In this document: positions 18,370 to 27,823 of the stretch, piece by piece
Layout of the letters: the number at the start of each line of letters is the position of its first letter
Position numbering within the stretch: the first letter of the stretch is position 1
NCBI GenBank assembly: GCA_963818775.1
Contig: CAWFUF010000023.1
Span: 220,192 to 284,191, forward strand
DNA from: JAMXLO01 sp963818775
GTDB taxonomy: Bacteria > Pseudomonadota > Alphaproteobacteria > Acetobacterales > Acetobacteraceae
Length of the DNA: 64,000 nucleotides
Reading direction: 5' to 3'
The notes under the pieces: model-generated
What the model saw: the letters and a program-made list of their open reading frames with translations, nothing else
What the model was told of the DNA's origin: nothing
Databases searched by the model: none
Translations under genes and position numbers: made by a program

Positions 18370-18473
18370 AGACATTTCCCTGCCTGCGATGGTTTTTTCT
18401 GGCCTCCTCAATGGCTTACGCTCTCATAGTTCCGGTTGCGTTCCTGTGGACTAGTCTGCGGAGCGAATTGGAG

Positions 18474-18901
18474 ATGGCGCCAGACGGCCTGTAAGCCGGG
18501 TTCTGTCCGCACCGCCCACGGTTTCCCATGGACGGTGCGGGACGACCATTCCTCTGGGACGCGCCTTTCGACGCGCCTCGCGCGACCAACCCGGACGACG
18601 GAGCGGGAATGCTCCTGCGCCTTGCGGCGCGGCCGTCCCTATTCGGTCTTGCTCCCGGTGGGGTTTGCCCTGCCGCCCCTGTTACCAGGGGCGCGGTGCG
18701 CTCTTGCCGCGCCGTTTCGCCCTTGCCCGCGGGCCGCGTTGCCGCGACTTGCACGGGCGGTTTGTTTTCTGTGGCACTTTCCCTGGGGTCGCCCCCGCCG
18801 GACGTTATCCGGCACCGTATTCCCGTGGAGCCCGGACTTTCCTCTGCACGATCCCCAGGGCGAGCCCGGGGACAAGCAGCAGCCGTCCGGCCGTCTGGCG
18901 A
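18474..18901 (-). ncRNA. rnpB: RNase P RNA
   Basis: This is the catalytic RNA that trims the 5' ends of tRNA precursors. On the minus strand the 5' region contains the universal GAGGAAAGTCCGGGCTC (complement of 18828-18844). A core AGGGCGAAA and an internal GGTAAC follow, then the 3' signature ACAGAACCCGGCTTACAGG (complement of 18488-18506). The 5' CGCCAGACGGCC pairs with the 3' GGCCGTCTGGCG to close helix P1. Length of about 428 nt fits bacterial type A. A TTGACC at 18930-18935, inside the upstream amidase gene, may be its -35, but the -10 is poor. Exact ends are estimates. Confidence 0.96.
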
Positions 18902-18931
18902 TGAATCAATTGCGGGTAATCGCGGAACCGG

Positions 18932-19678
18932 TCAAGCGTCGCGTCGCGCGCTCCCTGCGAGCCGCCGCACCGCCGACAGCCGTTCGCGCGTGCCGGCGTC
19001 TGCTTCGCCCGTGACAGCCTCAGGCCGCCAATGACGCTGGAACGCACGCAGCACCGTGGCGAGCGACGGATCGAACGGGCCTTCGGGTGCGATACGGTAG
19101 CCAATGTCGACGAGTGCGGCGCGCACATCGCGCAGGCAGACGGCATCGCGCACCGCGCCGGCGATGCCGATATCCGGCACCCCTTCAGGCCACAGGCCGA
19201 CGCCGTTCTCAGCCAGGCTCCGCCAGTCGAACCGTTCCCCGGGATCCTCCTTTCGGTCCGGCGCCACATCGCTGTGTGCAACGACGTTGCGCGCGGGGAT
19301 CGGGTGCCGCGACAGGATAGCAAGGCAGAGATCGCACACCGCAGCGAGCTGCAGCACCGGAAAGTCGCGATAGCCCCATTCATGGCCGGGGTTCACGATC
19401 TCGATGCCGATCGATCGTGCGTTCAGTTCACTGTGCCCCCGCCAAAACGACACGCCGGCGTGGAACGCCCGTCTTCCCTCCGGCACCAGGCGCAGCACAG
19501 CGCCATCCTCGTCCACCACGTAGTGAGACGACACACGCGCGGCGGGATCGCGTAACCGATCGATCGCCTCCTGCGCGGTGTGCATGCCGGTGTAATGCAT
19601 GATCAGCACGTCGATCGGGGTACCTGTCGGCCGTTCGTCCTGGTTCGGGCTCGGCAGGTCGCGAACCCGCAGCTTCAC
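18932..19678 (-). CDS. N-acetylmuramoyl-L-alanine amidase (AmpD/AmiD type, amidase_2)
   Basis: This zinc amidase cuts the bond between MurNAc and the stem peptide. The 248-residue protein shows LIMHYTGM (first zinc His), AFHAGVSFWRG, the amidase_2 motif NARSIGIEIVNPGHEWGY, and VAHSDVAPDRKEDPG (second zinc His and catalytic Lys region). A C-terminal helical stretch from about residue 175 (GVPDIGIAGAVRDAVCLRDV) looks like a peptidoglycan-binding domain, as in AmiD. No clear signal peptide is seen, so cytosolic recycling (AmpD-like) is possible. It overlaps the J-domain gene by 4 nt. Confidence 0.88.
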   Translation of the reverse strand: MKLRVRDLPSPNQDERPTGTPIDVLIMHYTGMHTAQEAIDRLRDPAARVSSHYVVDEDGAVLRLVPEGRRAFHAGVSFWRGHSELNARSIGIEIVNPGHEWGYRDFPVLQLAAVCDLCLAILSRHPIPARNVVAHSDVAPDRKEDPGERFDWRSLAENGVGLWPEGVPDIGIAGAVRDAVCLRDVRAALVDIGYRIAPEGPFDPSLATVLRAFQRHWRPEAVTGEADAGTRERLSAVRRLAGSARRDA

Positions 19679-20454
19679 AAGCCGCGCTCGCGCTTGATCT
19701 GGTCCCAGGCCGCGTTGATCCGCGCAACCTTCTCATTGGCGCGGGCAATGAATTCAGCCGGCACACCTCGCGCCGCCAGGCTGTCGGGATGGTTCTCCCG
19801 CATCAGCCGCTTCCAGGTTGCGCGGATCTCCTCGCCGCTGGTCGCACGCGACACGCCGAGGGTCGCGTAGGCGTCCGGCTCATCGGATACCGGCCGCCTG
19901 GAACTAACGCCGCGCACGCGATCCCAAGCTGTCTGATCGAGCCGGAAGCTACGATGCGTTCGCTGGAGGAAGTCGAGTTCGCGTCCATTCACCGCACCGT
20001 CAGCACGCGCGATCACGAACAGCGCGGCGAGCACGTCCTCGAGCATGCCGCGGTTGTCGGCGAATGCCTCGCCCAACTGCATGGCGTAGGCCTCGAAGCC
20101 GTCGGCGCTGTCCCGCGCCTGATCGAATAATCGGCCGATGTCGCGCACCGCCTCGGGCGGGATGCGGAACTGGCGCTTGAACGCGTCGATTTCCAGACGG
20201 CTCACCTGGCCGTCGCACTTGGCGAGCTTGGCCGACAGCACCACGACGCAGATCGCGAAGAGCTGGTCGCGGCGGTTGAACATCGCGGCGAGGCGGGCAG
20301 GGTTCCAGCCCACCCGGGGGCGGAACTGGGCACGGAAGTTGGGCACCGCGCCGGAATCTGCCGCATGTCCGAGCGCCGCTCCGACCACGGCTCCCATGGG
20401 GCCGCCCACAGCGAAGCCCGCCACTCCGCCGATGATCTTGCCCCAGTATCCCAT
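19675..20454 (-). CDS. DjlA-like TerB and J-domain protein
   Basis: The start MGYWGKIIGGVAGFAVGGP at 20454 gives 259 residues. A short glycine-rich hydrophobic N-terminus (about residues 5-32) resembles the DjlA membrane segment. A helical TerB-like domain follows (about 55-180). The C-terminus is a J domain with YATLGVSRATSGEEIRATW and the diagnostic HPD tripeptide in ENHPDSL. J domains stimulate DnaK ATPase, so this is likely a membrane-linked co-chaperone. Upstream in-frame sequence is Arg-rich and rejected. Its ATG-proximal gap to the next gene is 106 bp. Confidence 0.87.
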   Translation of the reverse strand: MGYWGKIIGGVAGFAVGGPMGAVVGAALGHAADSGAVPNFRAQFRPRVGWNPARLAAMFNRRDQLFAICVVVLSAKLAKCDGQVSRLEIDAFKRQFRIPPEAVRDIGRLFDQARDSADGFEAYAMQLGEAFADNRGMLEDVLAALFVIARADGAVNGRELDFLQRTHRSFRLDQTAWDRVRGVSSRRPVSDEPDAYATLGVSRATSGEEIRATWKRLMRENHPDSLAARGVPAEFIARANEKVARINAAWDQIKRERGL

Positions 20455-20560
20455 AGCTTGCCTTACCACGCAGAGGTTGACACGGGCAAAACAATGAGAC
20501 GGCACCAGGCCCCCGTGCCGCCCAGGATCCAGCGCGGGGCCGGCGTTTGGGCGATCGGCT

Positions 20561-22552
20561 TCACGAGAGCCGTCGCGGCACGCTCTCTGACCAACTCTTG
20601 TTGAAGTGCTCCGCACCATCGACCGTGATGCGAACCTGTGACAGGTGGGTGTAGCTGGTCTCGTCGCTGGACGTCTGGCAGGTCGCCTCGATCCGAATAT
20701 CAAGTGTCGGGTGCACCGCGACGTGGGTTGCCGACGAGATGATCGAGGTGTGCGCCGGCTTCCAATTCGACACTGTGTAGCGCGATCGATTGCGGGTGCG
20801 GCCACCATCCGGCGGGCGCAGGACACAGCTTAACGTGTCTTGCACCAGATCTAGTTCGAACCGGTAGTCCGGCCGTGCCAGCGTTTCAGGGGCGGGCAGA
20901 GCGTGCGGGGATGGGGCGAACTCGGGTGCGGACAGCGGGTGCGGGTCTGCATGTGCGACGGGCAGAACAATGTGCGAGGCATGCGCCCCACCATGATGTA
21001 CAGTGTTGACCGCTGGCTGCCCGGTCGGCCAGGCATTCTGGAACTCGGCGCTGGCGATCGCCACGCGGAGACGATGTCCGGCCGCGATCGCGTACGCACA
21101 ATGCCGCAGCGGTATGCGGAACGCGTAAACATCGCCTGTAACCAGCGGTTCCGGGACCTCATGCGAGTTGCGATGCGTCGCCAGGAGCCCGCCATCGCAG
21201 ATCAGACGCGATGTGCCATCTTCGGCAACGTCGCAGAGTTTGACATGGAAGTAGGCGATCTCCGCGGTTGATGAGGCGTGCAGCAACACCACCGGTTCGC
21301 CAAGAAGCTCCAGTGGAGCATGCAGTTGCTCCGTGGTGAACAGCAGCGAGAAAGCCTCGTCCAGCCGTTGATCGATCGGCATCGCCCACGGGGTCGTCGA
21401 GCCCAGGCCGCGGCGGCCAGTGGTGATCCCCACCGACGGCCGATACGCATAGCTGTCCGAGCCAGAATTGCCGGCGACATCCGCCAGCGTCCCGCCGCGC
21501 GACAGGTACTTGGTGGTCGGCTGCACGCGCGCCGGCGGCCAGGCTGCCTCGTTGCGCCAGGTGCCGGTATCCTCCAGGCACAACAGCGACGGCGCCTGCC
21601 AGCCACGCACGAACACCGTCACGGGCGGTTCATGCATCACGCCATTGTCGACGCCCTTCAGCCAGTGATCGAACCACTTGAGGTATTCGTATCGTGCGTC
21701 GATGCGTGGTCCAGGAAAGGCCTCCTTCTCCTCGGCGTAGTAGTGACCCCACGGGCCGATCAGTACCTTCTTCGGTACGCTCAGCCGCTGAAATGCGCGC
21801 AGCTCCTCGGTCGCATACCAGTCGGCCCAGCCTTCGATCAGCAGCACCGCGCACTGCACGCGCTCATAGTCCGGCGCCAGACTCTGATCGCGCCAGTAGG
21901 GGCCGTGCAACGTGTTGCGAATGTAGCCGAGACTCCACGGCGCGCTCCGCTCCAATCGCTCTGCCCAGATCGCGGCGAACCGCTCACCCACCAGCGCCGG
22001 ATCGGGTGGCGAAAAGTTCAGCGCGTTCATGAGGGGCGCATAGTATTCGAACATCCAGGGACGGATGCAGCCGCCGGGATTGGTGAATCCCGTATAGACA
22101 TCGTCGTTGGCGGAACGCACCACTATCGCCTTCAGCGCCGGCGGCCGCTGTACAGCCACCTGCCACTGCACGACCGCGCCATACGACTTGCCGATCATGC
22201 CGACAGCGCCTGTGCACCAGTGCTGTGCGGCGATCCAGGCGACCATGTCGTAGCCATCCTGCCGCTCCTCCGGCGAGTAGATGTCGGTGGAGAATCCTGA
22301 CGAACTGCCGGTGCCTCGCACGTCGTACTGCACCACCGCATAACCTCGCGCGGCGAGGAATGGCACGACCGGTGGATACTCATCACGCCAGTCAGGCAAC
22401 GCCGCAGCAAGACGCCGATACGGATGGTACTCCATCACACCGGGGAACCGTCCCGGCGCATCGGGACGCGTGAGCCGCACGTTAAGCTCGACGCCGTCGC
22501 GCATCGCCACACGAATGCGCGTGTGCACCTTGACCGGATAGATTTGTGTCAT
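20561..22552 (-). CDS. CocE/NonD family hydrolase (peptidase S15 type)
   Basis: A 663-residue alpha/beta hydrolase of the S15/CocE class, which cleave acyl-ester or amide bonds (X-prolyl peptides, cocaine, acylated beta-lactams). The N-terminal catalytic domain shows RVAMRDGVELNVRLTRP, QYDVRGTGSSSG and the nucleophile elbow GMIGKSYGAVVQW (Ser about residue 150). The C-terminal jelly-roll domain typical of the family follows from about residue 400. No signal peptide is visible. The substrate cannot be read from sequence. It lies 15 bp after the RND adaptor gene on the same strand and may share its transcript. Confidence 0.85.
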   Translation of the reverse strand: MTQIYPVKVHTRIRVAMRDGVELNVRLTRPDAPGRFPGVMEYHPYRRLAAALPDWRDEYPPVVPFLAARGYAVVQYDVRGTGSSSGFSTDIYSPEERQDGYDMVAWIAAQHWCTGAVGMIGKSYGAVVQWQVAVQRPPALKAIVVRSANDDVYTGFTNPGGCIRPWMFEYYAPLMNALNFSPPDPALVGERFAAIWAERLERSAPWSLGYIRNTLHGPYWRDQSLAPDYERVQCAVLLIEGWADWYATEELRAFQRLSVPKKVLIGPWGHYYAEEKEAFPGPRIDARYEYLKWFDHWLKGVDNGVMHEPPVTVFVRGWQAPSLLCLEDTGTWRNEAAWPPARVQPTTKYLSRGGTLADVAGNSGSDSYAYRPSVGITTGRRGLGSTTPWAMPIDQRLDEAFSLLFTTEQLHAPLELLGEPVVLLHASSTAEIAYFHVKLCDVAEDGTSRLICDGGLLATHRNSHEVPEPLVTGDVYAFRIPLRHCAYAIAAGHRLRVAIASAEFQNAWPTGQPAVNTVHHGGAHASHIVLPVAHADPHPLSAPEFAPSPHALPAPETLARPDYRFELDLVQDTLSCVLRPPDGGRTRNRSRYTVSNWKPAHTSIISSATHVAVHPTLDIRIEATCQTSSDETSYTHLSQVRITVDGAEHFNKSWSESVPRRLS

Positions 22553-22567
22553 GAGCCAGTCGTGGTT

Positions 22568-23683
22568 TCAGCGCTTGCTTTCGATCGGGCGCACCCGGCT
22601 GCCGTCACTCACTTCGTCAGGAAGATTGAGAACCACACTCTCGCCGATGCGTGCCCCGTCAGCCAGGCTGGCGACCAAGCCGTCGGTGGTGGCAACCTTC
22701 ACCGGCTGCATGCGCACTGTGCTGTCCTTGCCAACGTTGGCGATGAACGTGTTGGTGCCGCGCACTATGAGGGCCGCCACCGGAATTTCCGGATAGCTCT
22801 GCACCGGCACATGTAGGGTCACGTAGGCAAAACTCCCTGGCATCATGAAGTTCTCGCTGTTGTCCACGTCCAATTCGACGAACAGCGTGCGGGTGCGCGG
22901 ATCGAGCTGATCGGACGTTCGGGCGATGCGGGCTTTCACCTTGCGGTCCGGGTTCGAGCCGTCGGTCACATCGGCCAAGTCGCCGACGTGGACGAATGGC
23001 ACGTCCTTCTGCTCGACATAGACATCGACACGTAGCCGGCTCATGTCCGCAATCGTCAGCACCGGCTGGTTGCTTGTCTGATTGGTCACGGAACTCTGCA
23101 CCAGGGCACCCACATCGACGAAGCGCGCGGTAACGGTGCCGTCGAAAGGCGCGCGCAGGATTTCGTATGACTTCATCACCGCAAGCTGTTCCATATTCGC
23201 CTGCGCCATGCGATATGCGGTATCTGCCTGATCCGCGGTCTGCACCGATGACCAGCCGCGTTTGACGAGGTCGCCTTCCCTCTCGGCGTTCTTGCGCTTG
23301 TTCGTGAGATCGCTCACCGCTGCGTCGTACTGCCGATCGGTCTCCGCCAACTCTACCTCGCCCACCACCTGCCCGGCCGTCACGTGATCGCCGCGGTCCA
23401 CCGCGATCGACTTCAGATACCCGCCCACCTTGCCATACAGCGTCGCCGTTTGATACGCACGCGTATCGCCGAGTAAGGTGATCAGTCGCTCCTTCGGTCC
23501 TTGCGCAATGGTTGCCACCTGCACCGCGGGCCCCTTCGCCAGACCCTCCGCCATCGCCTCGCGCGCCGCGCCCAGTTGCGCATCCTTGTCGTGCCACAGC
23601 CGCACACCGGTGAAGGCGGCCCCAACCACCACCAGCAGGCCGATCAGATAGACCAGGAAGGAACCGAACCGTCGTTTAGCCAT
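22568..23683 (-). CDS. RND efflux periplasmic adaptor (HlyD/MFP family)
   Basis: This protein would bridge the inner-membrane RND pump to an outer-membrane channel. The 371 residues begin with a membrane anchor (FLVYLIGLLVVVGAAFTGV). A lipoyl/barrel-sandwich half-motif follows (TLYGKVGGYLKSIAVDRGD), then a helical hairpin around residues 130-180 and beta-barrel and membrane-proximal domains. Its ATG overlaps the end of the permease gene by 8 nt, so the two are one unit. No outer-membrane factor gene is in the window. Confidence 0.9.
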   Translation of the reverse strand: MAKRRFGSFLVYLIGLLVVVGAAFTGVRLWHDKDAQLGAAREAMAEGLAKGPAVQVATIAQGPKERLITLLGDTRAYQTATLYGKVGGYLKSIAVDRGDHVTAGQVVGEVELAETDRQYDAAVSDLTNKRKNAEREGDLVKRGWSSVQTADQADTAYRMAQANMEQLAVMKSYEILRAPFDGTVTARFVDVGALVQSSVTNQTSNQPVLTIADMSRLRVDVYVEQKDVPFVHVGDLADVTDGSNPDRKVKARIARTSDQLDPRTRTLFVELDVDNSENFMMPGSFAYVTLHVPVQSYPEIPVAALIVRGTNTFIANVGKDSTVRMQPVKVATTDGLVASLADGARIGESVVLNLPDEVSDGSRVRPIESKR

Positions 23684-26600
23684 GGTGAGCGTCTCCCGAA
23701 CCTTGGGCGCCCGCCGCCTCGCTCGCGAAGCGCGTATCGAGGCTGTGCAGGGCCGGCGGCCTGCGCCGCAGCAGCGTGTAGAAGATCGGCACGATGAACA
23801 GTGTGGAAATCGTCGCCATGATCAGTCCGCCGATCACCGCGCGACCGAGCGGTGCGTTCTGCTCGCCGGCCTCGCCCAGCCCCAGCGCCATCGGAACCAT
23901 GCCGATGATCATGGCGAGTGCGGTCATCAGCACCGGACGCAGGCGGATGCGGCCGGCCTCGAGCACCGCGCGCAGCGGACCCACTTCCTCCCGCGCACGC
24001 AGATCATTGGCGAAACTCACCACCAGGATCGAGTTCGACACCGAGATGCCGATCGACATGATCGCGCCCATCAGTGATTCGACGTTGATCGTGGTCCCCG
24101 ACAGCGCCAGCATCCAAAGGATGCCCATCAGCGCGCCGGGCACTGCCATCATGATGATGAAGGGATCGACCCACGACTGGAACAGAATCACCAGCAGCGC
24201 GTAGACCAGGATCACCGCCAGCACCATGCCAAGACCAAGACTCTTGAACGAACTCTGCATCACGTCGTTCTGACCCAGGATCAGGATCTTCGTGGTGATC
24301 GGCAGGCCTTTGCTCACCTCCGCAATAGCATTCTGAATGTCAGCCGCGACGGAGCCGAGATCGCGGCCATCCACATTGGCGGCGATGTCGATCTCGCGTT
24401 GCACGGTATAGTGGTTGACCGATTCCAGGGTTGACCGTGGATACACCGATGCGAGATCGGCCAGGCGCGTCACTGGCGCCGATGGCAGCGCCGCCAAGCC
24501 GAGTGCCAAGGCCGCGCCGGGGTCCGGCCGTAAGACCGGGGTGTCGAGCAGGTCGGAGACCGAGTTGAGCTGCTCGATCGGCGTCTGCACCGCGACCGAG
24601 TAGTTGACGTTGTTCTGCGGGTTGAGGAAGAAATTCGGCGCCACCAATACGCTGGACGACAGCGACGTAAGTACATTGTTGGCCACGTCACGCTGGGCGA
24701 CGTTCAGCTTCGCGGCGCGCAGCCGGTCCACATCCACCTGCAGCGTCGGGTAATTCAGCACCTGCACCAAGTGTGCATCGGCCACGCCCGGAATGCGCTT
24801 CATCCCTTCCAGCAGCCGCCGGCCAAGCGCCGTCGCCCGGTCGAAGTTGACGTCCTGGATCTGCACGTCGATCGGTGCGGACAGCCCGAAGTTCAGCACC
24901 TGTGAGACGATGTCCGCCGTCTGAAAATAGAAGATGCCGCCCGGGAATTGGTCGGGCAGCCGCCCGCGCATCGCGCGAATGTAGTCGATCGACGGATGGT
25001 GTCCCGGCTTCAGCGAGATCAGAATCTCAGCATCCATCGAGCCGACGTTGTCGGACGGCACGAAGGCCAGGTTGAACGACGATGGCACGCCCACCGTGTC
25101 ATTGATGGTGTCGAGTTCGTCGGCCGGAATGATATTGCGGATGCTGTCCTCGACCTGCAGGACAAACGCCTCAGTGCGTTCCAGGCGTGTGCCCGGCGGG
25201 GCGCGATAGTGCAGCTTGATCAGGCCGACGTCCGCCGACGGGAAGAAATCGAGGCCGATCACCGACGCCAGCCCACCGGAGACGACCAGCAGTGCGCCGG
25301 CGCAGACCAGCACGAACACGCGACGGTTCAGCGTGCCCTCCAGCATCCGGCCGTAGCCGTCGCGGAAGCGATTGAAGCCGCGATCGAACATGGCGAAGAA
25401 GCCACGCGGCGGACCGTGATGCTGCGCCTCGCCGGCCAACAGGAACCGCGCGAATGACGGCACCACGCTGAACGACAGCAGATAGGACGCCAGCATGCAG
25501 AACACGACGGTGGCGGCGAGTGGTATGAACAGGAAGCGCGCCACGCCGAACAGCAGCACGACCGGAAAGAACACGATGCAGATGGCGAGCGTGGCGACCG
25601 TCAGCGGCTGGATCACCTCGGCGCAGCCATCCAGAATCGCCACCGTCAGCGGTTTGCCCAGCGACTGGTTGCGATGGATGTTCTCGATCGTCACCGTCGC
25701 GTTGTCCACCAGCAGCCCGATCGCCAGCGCCAGTCCGCCCAGCGTCATCAGGTTGATCGAGTTGCCGGTGAGGAACAGGCCCATGATGCCGGCGAAGATC
25801 GACAGCGGAATCGACGTCGAGACGATTACCGTATTACGCCAGCTCCCCAGGAACACCAGGATCAGCGCCGACACAAGGATCGACGAGATGATCGCCTCGC
25901 GGATCACGTTCTGCACCGCCGCACGGACGAACACCGACTGGTCGAAGTCGAGCTTCAATTCCAGCCCCGCGGGCGCTGCCGCCTGAATCTCAGGGAGCGC
26001 CGTGCGTGCGGCGTCCACCACGGCGAGTGTCGAGGCATCGGCGTGCTTCAAAATCGCCAGATAGACGGCACGCTTGCCGTTGACGTGAACAACGTTGGTC
26101 TGCGTGGCGAAGCTGTCACTGGCGTGGCCGACATCGCCGATCGTCACGGGCGCTCCGTTGAATACGCCGATCGGCAGCGCGTTGAATCGCTCCACTGTCG
26201 TAGGACTGGAATTCAACTGCACATTGTATTCGCGATCACCCAACCGCGCCGTCCCGGCCGGCACGATCACGTTCGATGCCTGTAGCGCATTCACCACGTC
26301 GACCGGCGAGAAGCCCTTGGCCTCCAGCCGCGACTGGTCGAGATCGACGTTGATCTGGCGTGACTTGCCGCCGAACGGGCCGGGCGTGGAGAGGCCCGGG
26401 ATGGTGAACAGGCGGATCCGGATGAAGTTGAGGCTATAGTCGTAGATCTGCTGCTCGGTCAGCGTCTTGCTGGACAGAGTCATTTGCACGACCGGCACGT
26501 TCGAGGCGTTGAACTGGATCACCCCCGGCGGCTGCATCCCCGGCGGCGCGCCGCGCAGGATGGAGTTGTTGACCGAGGTGATCTGCGCGATCGCGCCGCC

Positions 26601-26909
26601 GATGTCGGTGCCGGGCTGGAAGTAAACCTTCAGAATGCCGATGCTGGGGATCGACTGGGATTCGATGCGCGAAATGCCGTTGACCGTGGTCGAATAGGCG
26701 CGCTCCGAAATGAACACCACGCGGCGTTCCATATCCTCCGTGGTCAGGCCGTTGTAGTTCCAGACCACCAGGACGACAGGGATGTCGATCACCGGGAAGA
26801 TGTCGACGATCATGCGCGTGATGGACAACGCGCCCATCAGCAGGATCAGCATCGCGGCGATTGCCGAGGTATATGGCCGGCGCAAGGCAAGCCGCACCAG
26901 GCCGATCAT
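23676..26909 (-). CDS. RND family efflux permease
   Basis: A 1077-residue inner-membrane RND transporter with a 12-segment layout and two large periplasmic loops. The start MIGLVRLALRRPYTSAIAAML matches the family. The fourth-segment motif reads GLLVDNATVTIENIHRN, where AcrB has two adjacent Asp residues; only the first is kept here. The tenth-segment region reads SIGISVSNSILVVSFAN, with Ser-Asn instead of the AcrB Lys-Asn. The proton relay therefore differs from classical AcrB, a state I believe occurs in a recognised subfamily. Substrate unknown. It is first in the operon with the adaptor, divergent from the hydratase gene 100 bp away. Confidence 0.93.
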   Translation of the reverse strand: MIGLVRLALRRPYTSAIAAMLILLMGALSITRMIVDIFPVIDIPVVLVVWNYNGLTTEDMERRVVFISERAYSTTVNGISRIESQSIPSIGILKVYFQPGTDIGGAIAQITSVNNSILRGAPPGMQPPGVIQFNASNVPVVQMTLSSKTLTEQQIYDYSLNFIRIRLFTIPGLSTPGPFGGKSRQINVDLDQSRLEAKGFSPVDVVNALQASNVIVPAGTARLGDREYNVQLNSSPTTVERFNALPIGVFNGAPVTIGDVGHASDSFATQTNVVHVNGKRAVYLAILKHADASTLAVVDAARTALPEIQAAAPAGLELKLDFDQSVFVRAAVQNVIREAIISSILVSALILVFLGSWRNTVIVSTSIPLSIFAGIMGLFLTGNSINLMTLGGLALAIGLLVDNATVTIENIHRNQSLGKPLTVAILDGCAEVIQPLTVATLAICIVFFPVVLLFGVARFLFIPLAATVVFCMLASYLLSFSVVPSFARFLLAGEAQHHGPPRGFFAMFDRGFNRFRDGYGRMLEGTLNRRVFVLVCAGALLVVSGGLASVIGLDFFPSADVGLIKLHYRAPPGTRLERTEAFVLQVEDSIRNIIPADELDTINDTVGVPSSFNLAFVPSDNVGSMDAEILISLKPGHHPSIDYIRAMRGRLPDQFPGGIFYFQTADIVSQVLNFGLSAPIDVQIQDVNFDRATALGRRLLEGMKRIPGVADAHLVQVLNYPTLQVDVDRLRAAKLNVAQRDVANNVLTSLSSSVLVAPNFFLNPQNNVNYSVAVQTPIEQLNSVSDLLDTPVLRPDPGAALALGLAALPSAPVTRLADLASVYPRSTLESVNHYTVQREIDIAANVDGRDLGSVAADIQNAIAEVSKGLPITTKILILGQNDVMQSSFKSLGLGMVLAVILVYALLVILFQSWVDPFIIMMAVPGALMGILWMLALSGTTINVESLMGAIMSIGISVSNSILVVSFANDLRAREEVGPLRAVLEAGRIRLRPVLMTALAMIIGMVPMALGLGEAGEQNAPLGRAVIGGLIMATISTLFIVPIFYTLLRRRPPALHSLDTRFASEAAGAQGSGDAHHG

Positions 26910-27009
26910 CGCAGCCCCCCTTCCGTGTCACATTGTCCCAAACGACACTATTGTTGCCACCTGAGCGCCGCGGTGCCAAGCGGGTGATTTTTTGAGGAGA
27001 GGAACGACG
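26910..27009. promoter_or_regulatory. divergent promoter region, RND operon / hydratase
   Basis: The 100 bp between the two outward-facing start codons must hold both promoters. A GAGGAGAGG ribosome site sits just before the hydratase ATG. No confident -35/-10 pair or operator palindrome could be picked by eye, and no regulator gene is adjacent. Confidence 0.35.
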
Positions 27010-27765
27010 ATGGATACGCAGCAGATCAACCGGGTTGCCGCCCTGCTCGTCGGGGCACGTCGCGATGGTGCGTTGCTTGCCGGCCTGCCCGCGGACGCAA
27101 CTCCGGCGAGTGTCGTCGATGCACATGCGATCCAGGATGCGGTGACCGGCGGCCTGGGCAAGCCGGTCGGCGCATTCAAGGCGATGGCGCCGGCCAATGG
27201 CGAGCCGACGCGCGGTGTGATTTACGCCGACACGATCCACGCTTCGCCGGCACGCGTCCCGACAGCCGAGGTGCCGCAGTGCGGCGTGGAGGGCGAGGTC
27301 GCGTTCATCTTCCGCCGCGATCTGCCTGCGCGCGCGGCACCCTATTCACGCGAGGAGGTGACCGCAGCGGTAGACGGCTGCGCGGCGATCGAACTGGTTA
27401 CCAGCCGGTATCGCAATTCTGATGCTGTGACGAACCTGGAAAAGCTGGCCGACTGCATCAGCAATGGTGCGTTTGTGCATGCCGTGCCGTCCGGTGATTG
27501 GCGCGGACTGGAACTCGGCAAGCTGAAGGTGACGCTGACGGTGAACGGCGCGACGGTGTTGGAGCAGGTGGGGGGACATCCGACCGGCGATCCACTCGGT
27601 GTCGCAGTGGCGCTGGTGAACATGATGCGGGAGCAGGGCGGGGTCCGCGCAGGCCAGTTCGTCACCTGCGGGTCCTGCACCGGCCTGCGTTATCTGAAGC
27701 CAGGCGACGTCTGCGGCGTCCGCTTCGAGGGGCTGGGAGAGGCGGAGGTGACGTTTACCCGTTGA
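27010..27765 (+). CDS. 2-keto-4-pentenoate hydratase/decarboxylase family protein (FAH fold)
   Basis: The start MDTQQINRVAALLV at 27010 follows a strong GAGGAGAGG site and gives 251 residues. The sequence matches the MhpD/DmpH/XylI fold: CGVEGEVAFIFRRDLP (metal-binding glutamates), CAAIELVTSRY, and the C-terminal GQFVTCGSCTGLRYLKPGD. Members hydrate 2-hydroxypenta-2,4-dienoate in meta-cleavage pathways or decarboxylate oxalocrotonate. No other ring-cleavage gene is nearby, so the exact reaction is open. Confidence 0.82.
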   Translation: MDTQQINRVAALLVGARRDGALLAGLPADATPASVVDAHAIQDAVTGGLGKPVGAFKAMAPANGEPTRGVIYADTIHASPARVPTAEVPQCGVEGEVAFIFRRDLPARAAPYSREEVTAAVDGCAAIELVTSRYRNSDAVTNLEKLADCISNGAFVHAVPSGDWRGLELGKLKVTLTVNGATVLEQVGGHPTGDPLGVAVALVNMMREQGGVRAGQFVTCGSCTGLRYLKPGDVCGVRFEGLGEAEVTFTR

Positions 27766-27823
27766 GGTGCGTTCGCTGTCCCCTCCCCCAACCTCCTCCC
27801 GCAAGGGGAAGAGGCATAGTTGG

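Noticed and set aside
27766..27823. Pyrimidine-rich CCCCTCCCCC...GGGGAAGAGG sequence between the convergent hydratase and PanE-like genes, possibly a bidirectional terminator.
   Set aside because: Pairing breaks after four or five bases and there is no U-tract on either strand; too weak to annotate.
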